This document shows, one piece after another, positions 24,053 to 32,295 of a stretch of 64,000 nt of DNA. Each line of letters starts with the position of its first letter. Positions within the stretch are counted from its first letter, which is position 1. The notes under the pieces were generated by a model that saw only the letters and a list, made by a program, of their open reading frames with translations, was not told the origin of the DNA and searched no databases. Source of the DNA: Sphaerochaeta sp032144095 (GTDB lineage Bacteria > Spirochaetota > Spirochaetia > Sphaerochaetales > Sphaerochaetaceae). The stretch is from assembly GCF_032144095.1 (NCBI RefSeq), contig NZ_JAVSNJ010000002.1, positions 62,001 to 126,000 on the forward strand, given 5' to 3'. The position numbers were made by a program, and so were the translations under genes.

Positions 24053-26773
24053 ATGGGATTCCAGGAAATCGAGAGCTTGTTGAAAGAAGAGCAGTGGACG
24101 AGATCCACCATAGTCAATTATACGATACAGAGCTTGGAAGGGCTGGATGTACAGATCAGTGAGTTGGATGAGGAAGAGAAGACAGAGGCTAAGATCCTTT
24201 GTGACAACCATTTGACTGAAAAGGAACGCAACAGCATCATTGCGATGTACATCAGCGGTTCCATCCAACTTGAACGCAGAGGTTCTGAGGACTATCTGTT
24301 GCTGCTCAACCTCATCGAGCTGTTCGCTGAGAGTAAGAAATGGACCCTTGTGGAATTCCTCTGCCAAAAGATCCTGCGCAAGACTGAGAACAAGCATGCC
24401 CTGAGGCTGCTTGCAAACAGCTATGCCCAGAACAACCGTGAAGACGAAAAATACGCAATCTGGGAACGACTGGTTAAGGTTGACTATGACGAGATCGAGA
24501 TCGTCAAGCTTATCGGCACCTATGCCCAGCAGAAAGGGAACAAGGAAAAGGCCGTAGCCATGTACAAGAAGGCCATCCATCGCCTCATCAAGCGAAAGGA
24601 CAGCTCCCCCATCCGCTCGATCTTCAACACCTTGCTTGAACTGGATGACGACAACTTCGAATACTACATGAACCTTGCAGACCAGGTAGGTACCCTCAGC
24701 AAGAACACTGCCGTTGCCCTGTTGCGCGATCTTGAAATTGCCAACAAGGACAATGTCGACCACCAGATCGAAGCACAGAAGAAGATCCTTAGCCTCGACC
24801 GTGAGGATATCTATGCAAAAGAGAACCTCATCAAGAGCTACAAGGCTAAATACAAAAACCATTCCAGGCTTAAAAACTGCCTCGAATCCAGTGCACTGAC
24901 CAGCAATATGGTCCGTGATGTCATCCATAGCATAGAGGATTTTGAGACCAACATTGCCTTCGACAAAGGAACCTTTGTATTCCAGAACTCCACAGGAAAG
25001 ATCGGAAGGATCAGGTCCATCAACGAAAACGATGTCATCGTCGATTTTGCCGGGCAGAAAAACACCGAAGGCAACCGCCTTTCGACCGCCATGGCCTTCA
25101 AGAGCCTGCTTCCTTTGGCCAAAAGCCATATCTGGGTCCTCAAGAGTGCCCTACCCAAGGAGAAGCTCAGTGCAAAGGTACTTGAGGACATCCCCTGGAC
25201 CCTCAAGACCTTGCTGACCAGCAATGGTGGCAAAAGTTCACTCAAGGAGATGAAGGCCGAACTGGTTCCCTCTGTCCTTGAGCCCAAGCAATGGACCTCC
25301 TGGTCAAACCATGCAAAGAAAGAACTGATGAACAACCCGGTCTTCGACCTCTCTGCAAACGATGTCGATACCTACATCCTTCGCTCAACTCCCGTCAGTT
25401 ATGAGGAGAAGCAGCTTGCCGTCTTCCGCAGCGAAAAGCAGTTCTATGACAAGATCAAGAGACTGAAGGAGTTCCTCTCGTCCAAAGGTGATGTGGAAAG
25501 TGATTTCTTCTATGAGATGGTCAAGTATTTCAGTGACATGTTCCTTGAGGAAAATGGCTCACTCAAGCAGATGGGAGAGGTCACCGACTATACCTTCAGT
25601 GCATTCCTCCTACTTGAGGATCTCGTACTAAAGCAGAACATGAACTTCATCAACCGTGCTGAGGGGCTGACCTTCAAGGACCTGTTCGAAAGGACAGAGA
25701 ACTATGAGCTCTCCTTTGATGCGATCAAGGACCCGGAGCTCAAGAAGAGTTTCATCGACCATGTAGTTGAAGAGGTCCAGAACTGGAGCAAGGTGCTTGC
25801 CAACCTCTTCCAGTACTATCTGACCAGCTATATTCCCGATATCTTCCGCCATCACAAGAAGCAGGCAGAGTTCAACAAGGTCTACAGGGATGCTGTGGAG
25901 AACTTCAAGGAGAAGTCCTCTACCCTCATCTACCTTATCAAGAACTCGGACGAGAAGCTTTGGAACAAGGCCGGCATCACTTCTGAACAGCTGCTGTTCA
26001 CCAAGCTGCAGTTGCTCGATTTCACCAACCGTTGTATCGATACCCGCAAGGATGTCCAGGAAAACCGCAAGAATGCAAAAACCCTGATGACCCTCCTGTT
26101 CACCGACAAGGCCGTATTGAACCATATCAATGAGGGCAATGAAGAGAGTGCACAGAAGATCTACAGCCTTGTGGCAAATGTGTTCGACCTTCCCGGTGGA
26201 AAGAAGATAGAAATCAAGCATGCGATCAGCGAGAAGTTCCCCTCCTTCCGTTTCTTCGATGAGGTCAGCCCCATCGATAGGGAGTCTCTGGTACCTACAG
26301 GCCTATTCTGCACTGCAGCAGCCCTGGATGCCAAGAAGAAGGAGATGGAGCACATCCAGCATGTCGAGCTGGTTGAGGTAGCTAAGGAGATCGGCCTTGC
26401 ACGTGATATGGGAGACCTCAGGGAGAACAGCGAATACAAGTATGGCAAGGAAAAGCAGTCCATGCTCAGCAATACGCTTCGCAGGCTCAGTGAGGAGATC
26501 GATCGTGCGACTGTCATCACCAAGGACAAGGTTGACCCTACCCGGATTGGATTCGGTACCAAGGTAGTCCTGTTCGACAACCTCAAGGGTGAGGAGATTA
26601 CCTACACCATCATGGGACCTTGGGAATCCAACCCCAATGAGAACATCATCAACCTGCTGGCCCCCTTCGGGAAGGCCCTGCTCAACCACCAGGAAGGTGA
26701 GAGGTTCATCTTTACCCTGAACGACCAGGATTATGACTATACTGTTCGTAAGATCTCTGTAATCGAACTGTAA
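24053..26773 (+). CDS. GreA-domain transcription factor with very long helical N-terminus
   Basis: 906 residues, against about 158 for ordinary GreA. The last 150 residues are a full Gre factor. They have a coiled-coil arm whose tip ARDMGDLRENSEY keeps the Asp and Glu (GDLxEN) that reach into the RNA polymerase secondary channel and rescue backtracked complexes, then a C-terminal FKBP-like domain ending YDYTVRKISVIEL. Residues 1-250 contain TPR-like repeats (HALRLLANSYAQNNREDEKYAIWERL). The central 400 residues are helical and unassigned. Fused forms of this kind are known in spirochaetes. The ATG at 24053 follows GGAGGAAG; an upstream TTG falls inside that site. Confidence 0.9.
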   Translation: MGFQEIESLLKEEQWTRSTIVNYTIQSLEGLDVQISELDEEEKTEAKILCDNHLTEKERNSIIAMYISGSIQLERRGSEDYLLLLNLIELFAESKKWTLVEFLCQKILRKTENKHALRLLANSYAQNNREDEKYAIWERLVKVDYDEIEIVKLIGTYAQQKGNKEKAVAMYKKAIHRLIKRKDSSPIRSIFNTLLELDDDNFEYYMNLADQVGTLSKNTAVALLRDLEIANKDNVDHQIEAQKKILSLDREDIYAKENLIKSYKAKYKNHSRLKNCLESSALTSNMVRDVIHSIEDFETNIAFDKGTFVFQNSTGKIGRIRSINENDVIVDFAGQKNTEGNRLSTAMAFKSLLPLAKSHIWVLKSALPKEKLSAKVLEDIPWTLKTLLTSNGGKSSLKEMKAELVPSVLEPKQWTSWSNHAKKELMNNPVFDLSANDVDTYILRSTPVSYEEKQLAVFRSEKQFYDKIKRLKEFLSSKGDVESDFFYEMVKYFSDMFLEENGSLKQMGEVTDYTFSAFLLLEDLVLKQNMNFINRAEGLTFKDLFERTENYELSFDAIKDPELKKSFIDHVVEEVQNWSKVLANLFQYYLTSYIPDIFRHHKKQAEFNKVYRDAVENFKEKSSTLIYLIKNSDEKLWNKAGITSEQLLFTKLQLLDFTNRCIDTRKDVQENRKNAKTLMTLLFTDKAVLNHINEGNEESAQKIYSLVANVFDLPGGKKIEIKHAISEKFPSFRFFDEVSPIDRESLVPTGLFCTAAALDAKKKEMEHIQHVELVEVAKEIGLARDMGDLRENSEYKYGKEKQSMLSNTLRRLSEEIDRATVITKDKVDPTRIGFGTKVVLFDNLKGEEITYTIMGPWESNPNENIINLLAPFGKALLNHQEGERFIFTLNDQDYDYTVRKISVIEL

Positions 26774-26790
26774 GAGAGAGCACTATGTAA

Positions 26791-26832
26791 AAAGGCCCTT
26801 GGCTCCCAAAAGGAACAAGGGCTTTTCTCTTC
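26791..26832. terminator. Bidirectional terminator between the GreA-domain gene and murJ
   Basis: AAAGGCCCTTG (26791-26801) pairs with CAAGGGCTTTT (26816-26826) through one G-T wobble. The plus side continues TTTTCTCTTCTT and the minus side CTTTTTACAT. It serves two convergent genes. Confidence 0.8.
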
Positions 26833-26855
26833 TTCCATGCTACGGGTAAAAACCC

Positions 26856-28403
26856 CTAATTCTTCCCTGTGAGAAGGCGGAGGAACGGGATGTTTGCCTT
26901 GCTGTAGGAGAGCAGTGTTGTTGCCACTCCCACCACTCCCAACATGGCAAGGTAGAGAAGATTCCTCAGGTTCGAACCACTCTCGTACCAAGTCATCTCC
27001 AGCATTCCATAGAGCAGGCAGAGCCCCAGAAGGGGAATGTTTGCCAGCAGGACTTTGCCTAGACCCTTGAACAGGGCCTTGTCACGATGTGCTGGATAGA
27101 CATCCCGCAAGAGCACAACCAGAAGGATCAGGGCAAACGCATAGGAACCCATGGATGCCAGCGGAAGGGCCTTGATCCCAAAGTCCAGGGTAATGAACAG
27201 CCACATGAGGGCGATGTCAGCCAAGCACATCAGGCTGGTTACCACTGTCATCTGGGTAAAACGATTCGCACTGTACCCTACCCTTTGGAACAAGTTGAAC
27301 CAGGCGGCGACCACCATGGTCAGCAGATAGTATCTGAGTACCAAGGCTGTGAGGTTTGCATCCTGGAGGGTGTAGTTTCCTGTCTGCAGTACGGCAGAGA
27401 CACTTTCAGAGCTCAGGGCAAAGAGCAGGATGGTGCTGGGAAGCAGGAACGTCAAAAGATTAATCAGCGCCTCGCGGCTGATCTTTTGTAGCTCATCCCT
27501 ACGGGAGAGGGACATGGCACGGCTCATCATGGGAAATGCCACTGCAACGATGGCATTGAAGAAGATGCCATAGGGTGCCTGCCAGAAGATGAGGGAGTTA
27601 CTGAAGGCCGTCACGCTCCCTTCCGAAAGCGATGAGGCAAACCAGAAGGCCACCATCTGCACAACCACCACCATGACGGAGCTGAACACCATCTTGCCCC
27701 AGGATCTCATCAGAGGCTTGAAAAGCGTGCCCCTGGTGTCAAGGGCAGGCTTAATCCGATAGCCATATCTTCTGAGTACCAGATAGGCATAGGAGCCTTG
27801 CAAAAAGCCTCCAACCACTGTTGCATATGCCATGCTCATCGCCCCCACATACGGGCTAAGGTAGTGTACCCCGACAATCACGGTGATCGAGAACAGGAGG
27901 GGGGCCGCATGGGAGTGGAAAAAGCTTTTGTGGCAGTGCAGCAACCCATTGAATATGGACCCGATGCTGATGGTGAGCAGGTATATCATGAAAAAGGGGA
28001 GAAGCCTGGCACCAAGGGCAAGTTGGTCGGAGCCGAAATCCGAAAAGAAGGCAATGAGCTGCTCGCCATAGAAGTATGATGCCAAAACCAGGGGAAGAAG
28101 GAGCAGCGTCTGGTAGGTGCAGAGCAAGGCAAACAGCCTGTTGGCTGACTTGCGGTCTTCCTTTCCCAACAGCTTGCTGAAAAAGGGGATGATGGATGCG
28201 TTCATCGCACCTTCTGCGAAGATCTTCCTGAAGTTGTTGGGAATGTTGAACGTGAAGTTGATGACGTCAGCTACTCCGCTTGCACCAAATATGGAACCGA
28301 TGATCCTTGCCCTTACGATTCCCAGCACCCTGCTGGCAAGGGTGCATAGCATTACGACGACACTGCTTTTCGCCCCTGCCCTATCTTCCGTAGAATCTTG
28401 CAA
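26856..28403 (-). CDS. murJ: Lipid II flippase MurJ (MviN family)
   Basis: 515 residues, about 14 membrane helices. It flips lipid II across the inner membrane for peptidoglycan synthesis. Family segments include SRVLGIVRARIIGSIFGASGVADVINFTFNIPNNFRKIFAEGAMNASIIPFF, with the arginines of the central cavity, and the later GYSANRFTQMTVVTS-type stretch in the RVGYSANRF region. The gene overlaps tgt by 23 bases and is the last gene of the long rimP-to-murJ run. Confidence 0.94.
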   Translation of the reverse strand: MQDSTEDRAGAKSSVVVMLCTLASRVLGIVRARIIGSIFGASGVADVINFTFNIPNNFRKIFAEGAMNASIIPFFSKLLGKEDRKSANRLFALLCTYQTLLLLPLVLASYFYGEQLIAFFSDFGSDQLALGARLLPFFMIYLLTISIGSIFNGLLHCHKSFFHSHAAPLLFSITVIVGVHYLSPYVGAMSMAYATVVGGFLQGSYAYLVLRRYGYRIKPALDTRGTLFKPLMRSWGKMVFSSVMVVVVQMVAFWFASSLSEGSVTAFSNSLIFWQAPYGIFFNAIVAVAFPMMSRAMSLSRRDELQKISREALINLLTFLLPSTILLFALSSESVSAVLQTGNYTLQDANLTALVLRYYLLTMVVAAWFNLFQRVGYSANRFTQMTVVTSLMCLADIALMWLFITLDFGIKALPLASMGSYAFALILLVVLLRDVYPAHRDKALFKGLGKVLLANIPLLGLCLLYGMLEMTWYESGSNLRNLLYLAMLGVVGVATTLLSYSKANIPFLRLLTGKN

Positions 28404-29505
28404 GATAATCCCTCTTGAAGGACGAGAACCGGTCTTCTGCGATAGCGGCCCGAACCTTTTCCATCAGGCGATAGAAATAGGTGAGGTTATGTTCAGTGGC
28501 CAGCATCCCCCCCAACATCTCCCCTGTCTTGACCATATGGTGCATGTAGGATCGTGAATACTGGGTACAGGCTGTACAGGTGCACCCCTCTTCAAGAGGA
28601 CGCGCATCAAACTTGTGGATCGCCTTCTTCAGGACCACTACCCCATCATCGGTAAAGACAGCACCGTTGCGTGCCATGCGGGTTGCCAGCACGCAGTCAA
28701 ACATGTCGATGCCGTTTTCCACAGCCTCCAGGATGTAGTCGGGACTGCCGATTCCCATGACATACCGGGGCTTCTCCTTTGTGACGATATCAGCGGTGTA
28801 TGCAAGGAACTCAATAAACTGCTCCTTAGTCTCCCCTACAGAGAGCCCGCCGATGGCAATGCCCGGGAATTCCATGCTGTTGAAGAATTGGGCACTCTCC
28901 TTGCGGAGTTCCTTGTAGAAATTCCCCTGCACGATGCCAAACAGATTCCCCCTAAAACTCTCCCCAAGGGAGTTCCTGTGGAGGATGGCCCTCTCAGCCC
29001 AGGAGTGGGTGATGTGCATTGCCTCTGTTGCTGCCTTCAGGCTGATCTCAGGGGGGGTACAGACATCCAGGCACATGGCTATGTCGCTGCCAATGACCTT
29101 TTGGATGTCGACAACCTTCTCTGGGGTAAAGAGGTGCTTCGACCCATCGATGTGGCTTTGGAAGCTAACCCCCTTCTGGCTAATCTTACGCAAGCCCGAG
29201 AGGGAGAACACTTGGAAGCCACCGCTATCGGTCAGGAGGTTGTGCTTCCAGTTGGAGAAGGCATGTAGGCCACCAAACTGATCGAGCACCTCCATGCCTG
29301 GGCGCAGATAGAGGTGGTAGGTATTGCCGAGGATCAGCTTGTAGCCGATCTTCTCCACATCCTGGTGGTACATACCCTTCACTGTACCATTGGTACCGAC
29401 TGGCATGAATACAGGTGTCTCAACCACCCCATGTCCAAGGGAGAGAAGGCCTAGCCTTGCGTTGCTGTTTGCATCCTTATGTGTTTCTTCAAATATCTTT
29501 TGCAT
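28381..29505 (-). CDS. tgt: Queuine/preQ1 tRNA-guanine transglycosylase
   Basis: 374 residues. It exchanges guanine-34 of Asp, Asn, His and Tyr tRNAs for preQ1. Active-site segments: LTDSGGFQVFSLSGLRKI with the general-base Asp; GGLSVGE; and MFDCVLATRMARNGAVFT with the nucleophile Asp. The zinc site near the C-terminus is CTCTACTQYSRSYMHH. Length matches the bacterial enzyme. queA, encoding the next step of the pathway, is also in this window (53219-54253) but in a different operon. Confidence 0.96.
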   Translation of the reverse strand: MQKIFEETHKDANSNARLGLLSLGHGVVETPVFMPVGTNGTVKGMYHQDVEKIGYKLILGNTYHLYLRPGMEVLDQFGGLHAFSNWKHNLLTDSGGFQVFSLSGLRKISQKGVSFQSHIDGSKHLFTPEKVVDIQKVIGSDIAMCLDVCTPPEISLKAATEAMHITHSWAERAILHRNSLGESFRGNLFGIVQGNFYKELRKESAQFFNSMEFPGIAIGGLSVGETKEQFIEFLAYTADIVTKEKPRYVMGIGSPDYILEAVENGIDMFDCVLATRMARNGAVFTDDGVVVLKKAIHKFDARPLEEGCTCTACTQYSRSYMHHMVKTGEMLGGMLATEHNLTYFYRLMEKVRAAIAEDRFSSFKRDYLARFYGR

Positions 29506-29511
29506 GTTGCC

Positions 29512-30597
29512 TCAACGGAGAATAAGTCGTTCTGGTATTGCTATGGATACTATCACAATCATGGGGATTACCATACCCCATAGTGGCTCGATCACCCCTT
29601 GCTTGGCAACAATGAGGGTTACCATCTGCACCACATAGTAGATGACTGCTATGAACAGGCTGGTGATGATGCTAAACAAAAGGACATTCTTCTTGTACCT
29701 GTAGCTTATCGTGCAAGCGATGAAGACCAGGACCAACGGTGTCAGGGAACCCAGGATCCTCTGGGCAAAATCTGTCGCCGCCTGATACCAGAGCTTTGGG
29801 TTGAGGAGCCTGATCCTTTGCAGGTATGTTCGGGCCGAAGGCAAATCCATTGTCTTGATGTCATTGGAGATATTTCTGAAAAAGGCTGGTTCCAGGTCAA
29901 AGGAAGGAATCACTATTGAGCCTTCCCTTCTCGACACTACGCTGTTAGCCAGCTTGTCCAGGTCATGGATGGTCACATCATCCAGCGTCCATACCAAACG
30001 CTTTTCATCCCAGGTTGCGGATGTGGCATCAATGCGGCTTTGGATGCTACCCACCTCATCCTGCACCACCAGGGTAAGGGAGCTGATCCTTTTCCTCTCA
30101 TCATTATAGTGGGACGCATGCACCACAAACCTCCCCATCGGGTCACTTAGGGTGATATTACGGTTGTCAAAGGTGCTTTTGAGACCAAACAATTCATTTT
30201 GCATGACACTACGGCTTTTCGAGGAGGGTATGGCTAGCAGTTCATTGAAACCAAACTGAACCAGGGAGAAACAGATACCAAGGATAAGGATGGGGAGGAT
30301 GATCCTCATGTAGCTGATCCCTGAATTGTAGAGCGATATGAGTTCGTTGTTTGCCTGCATCTGCGACAGATGGTAGGTTACGGCAAACAGCAAGGAGGGG
30401 GCAAGGGCAAAGACCAGAGCCTCAGGTATGTAGAGCAGGCTCAGCCTGAAGATGGTCAGCGATGGCAGTTGGCCCGTAACGTAGGAATCGAGGTGCATGA
30501 AAAGGTCGACGCTTACCAGCATGAGCGTACAGAGGGACAAGGTGACCAAACCCACCTTGGTGATGGAAACCACAATATGCCTATCCAGAAGCCTCAT
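29512..30597 (-). CDS. lptG: LptF/LptG-family permease (second of a pair)
   Basis: 361 residues, YjgP/YjgQ family. Layout: three N-terminal membrane helices, a periplasmic beta-rich domain (about 115-270) and three C-terminal helices. The opening LDRHIVVSITKVGLVTLSLCTL and the LYNSGISYMRIILPILILG segment are typical; the latter is the coupling helix that contacts LptB. With the preceding gene it forms the LptFG heterodimer that pulls lipopolysaccharide or a related lipid out of the inner membrane. LptB and LptC are not in the window. Assignment of F versus G to each copy is by position only. Confidence 0.82.
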   Translation of the reverse strand: MRLLDRHIVVSITKVGLVTLSLCTLMLVSVDLFMHLDSYVTGQLPSLTIFRLSLLYIPEALVFALAPSLLFAVTYHLSQMQANNELISLYNSGISYMRIILPILILGICFSLVQFGFNELLAIPSSKSRSVMQNELFGLKSTFDNRNITLSDPMGRFVVHASHYNDERKRISSLTLVVQDEVGSIQSRIDATSATWDEKRLVWTLDDVTIHDLDKLANSVVSRREGSIVIPSFDLEPAFFRNISNDIKTMDLPSARTYLQRIRLLNPKLWYQAATDFAQRILGSLTPLVLVFIACTISYRYKKNVLLFSIITSLFIAVIYYVVQMVTLIVAKQGVIEPLWGMVIPMIVIVSIAIPERLILR

Positions 30598-31844
30598 AGG
30601 CGCCTCGTCAACAGCATAAGCAGTAGGCCAAGGCTAAAGAGGATCATGTTTGGAGCCCAGATGAGGAAGGCTGGATTGAACGAAACGGAAAAAATCTGCA
30701 TCTGGGCGAAAAAGAGCATATACCAGTAGGTGACGGCAACCAGCATGGAAAGGCCGAAGCCTATCAACCGTCCATGCTTAACCCGGAAGAACGAGAGGGA
30801 GAAGGTCATGAAGATCAGCATGAAGCAGGCAGCAGAAAGGGCAAACTTCTTGTGAAGCTCAGCCCTATAGTACTGGTAGTAGAAGTTGATGGGCTTTTCT
30901 TTCCTGAATTGCACAATCTGCTCTTCCACGCGGGCTGTCTCTTCTTGGTCACCATTTGAGGCAAGCCTGTTTCTTTCCTCTTGCATTGCCTCCATCTTGG
31001 CTCCATAGATGTGCAGGTCCTCTTCATAGGAGCTCCTGTATTTGTCAATTCGCTCACCAAGCTCGGCAATGGAGAGTTGGGAAGGCAGGGCCGATGCCAA
31101 GGATGCAATTTGGCCTGAGAAGTTGAGGTAGAACTGGGCCTCCTTGGCCTGTGACAGGGTCCAGGACGAGATGTTCGCCTGATCTGAGGAGAAGATGAGG
31201 GGGGAATCGAGGTCGAGCCTATAGATGAAATTCTGCAGGTCAACAAGGGTGACCTCACCTCTAGGGGAGCTGAGGACCTGGCTATTCTTGCCTTTGGCAA
31301 GGTCAAAGAGGACGATGTCCTCAACTATCGAGCCTGTGACCTCCTTGTTGACCATCACCCTATCCCCTATGGTGTTTGTTGCATTGCTGGTCAGCTCCAG
31401 GGTAGGAAGGTCCCGCATCAGGGTGGTATAGAGCTCCTTGTACTGGCGCGTACTCCAGGGTAGTGCCTTGTCCGCAGTGAGGAATGTGGCCAAGGAGAAG
31501 AGGATCGATAGGAGGATGATGGGGATGAAGATGCGCTTCATTGCAACCCCTGAAGAGCGTAGGGCAAGTATCTCGTTGCTTCCCGAGAGGTCCCCTATCA
31601 CCATGCTGGAGGCCGTGAGGGAGCTGAAGGGAAAGGTGTAGAGGAGAAACTGTGGTATGGAAAGGAGTACCAATTGAAATACTGCCAAAAAATTCACATT
31701 TTTCAGCAGTATCCTTTGTGCAATAAGCAAAATCTGGTTGATGAAGAAAATGAAAAAAAAGAACATGAACGCCACAATGAACGAGAGTAGGTACTCTCTG
31801 CCTACATGTCGGTAGACCAACGTATAGCGTTCATTGTGGGCCAC
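30594..31844 (-). CDS. lptF: LptF/LptG-family permease (first of a pair)
   Basis: 416 residues of the YjgP/YjgQ family. N-terminal RHVGREYLLSFIVAFMFFFFIFF, then the coupling segment LALRSSGVAMKRIFIPIILLSILF, a periplasmic beta domain, and C-terminal helices (FALSAACFMLIFMTFSLSFFRVKHGRLIGFGLSM). A glutamate/arginine-rich insertion at about 255-300 (YGAKMEAMQEERNRLASN) looks like a coiled coil within the periplasmic region and makes it longer than E. coli LptF. It overlaps the next gene by four bases and follows dut by two. Confidence 0.82.
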   Translation of the reverse strand: MAHNERYTLVYRHVGREYLLSFIVAFMFFFFIFFINQILLIAQRILLKNVNFLAVFQLVLLSIPQFLLYTFPFSSLTASSMVIGDLSGSNEILALRSSGVAMKRIFIPIILLSILFSLATFLTADKALPWSTRQYKELYTTLMRDLPTLELTSNATNTIGDRVMVNKEVTGSIVEDIVLFDLAKGKNSQVLSSPRGEVTLVDLQNFIYRLDLDSPLIFSSDQANISSWTLSQAKEAQFYLNFSGQIASLASALPSQLSIAELGERIDKYRSSYEEDLHIYGAKMEAMQEERNRLASNGDQEETARVEEQIVQFRKEKPINFYYQYYRAELHKKFALSAACFMLIFMTFSLSFFRVKHGRLIGFGLSMLVAVTYWYMLFFAQMQIFSVSFNPAFLIWAPNMILFSLGLLLMLLTRRL

Positions 31845-31846
31845 AA

Positions 31847-32293
31847 CTACACTCCTGTGGAACCAAAGCCCCCTTGCCCCCGCTCAGTCGCCTCAAGGCT
31901 CTCCTGCAGGAAAAAGGTACCCTGGGAATACTTTGCAATGACCATTTGGGCAATGCGATCCCCATGGTGAATGGTGAAGTCTTCCTTGCCGTGGTTGATG
32001 AGCAGAACCTGCACCTCTCCACGATAATCAGCATCGATGGTTCCCGGGCTGTTTAGGACCGTTACCCCAAACTTGGCAGCCAGGCCCGAACGGGGCCTGA
32101 TCTGCGCCTCATACCCTTTGGGAAGGGCCATAGAGAGGCCTGTAGGGACCTTGGCATAGGAACCACTGGGAAGAACCATATCCTGTTCAAGACAGGCACA
32201 GATGTCTGCACCTGAGCTGAACAGGGTTGCATACGCTGGTGCCTTGGCACCAGCTTGCAGGGTTATAGGGACGTTGATACGATCTTCGGCCAT
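31847..32293 (-). CDS. dut: Deoxyuridine 5'-triphosphate nucleotidohydrolase
   Basis: 148 residues, trimeric dUTPase. All five family motifs are present: SSGADICAC; PRSGLAAKFG; NSPGTIDADYRGEVQVLLIN; GDRIAQMVI; and the C-terminal RGQGGFGSTGV that closes the active site. It removes dUTP and supplies dUMP for thymidylate synthesis. It starts two bases after the pnp stop and stops two bases before lptF. Confidence 0.97.
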   Translation of the reverse strand: MAEDRINVPITLQAGAKAPAYATLFSSGADICACLEQDMVLPSGSYAKVPTGLSMALPKGYEAQIRPRSGLAAKFGVTVLNSPGTIDADYRGEVQVLLINHGKEDFTIHHGDRIAQMVIAKYSQGTFFLQESLEATERGQGGFGSTGV

Positions 32294-32295
32294 GG

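Noticed and set aside
24020..25129. A 369-codon open frame antisense to the GreA-domain gene
   Set aside because: Shadow of a strongly supported gene; the composition is that of a reversed charged helical protein.
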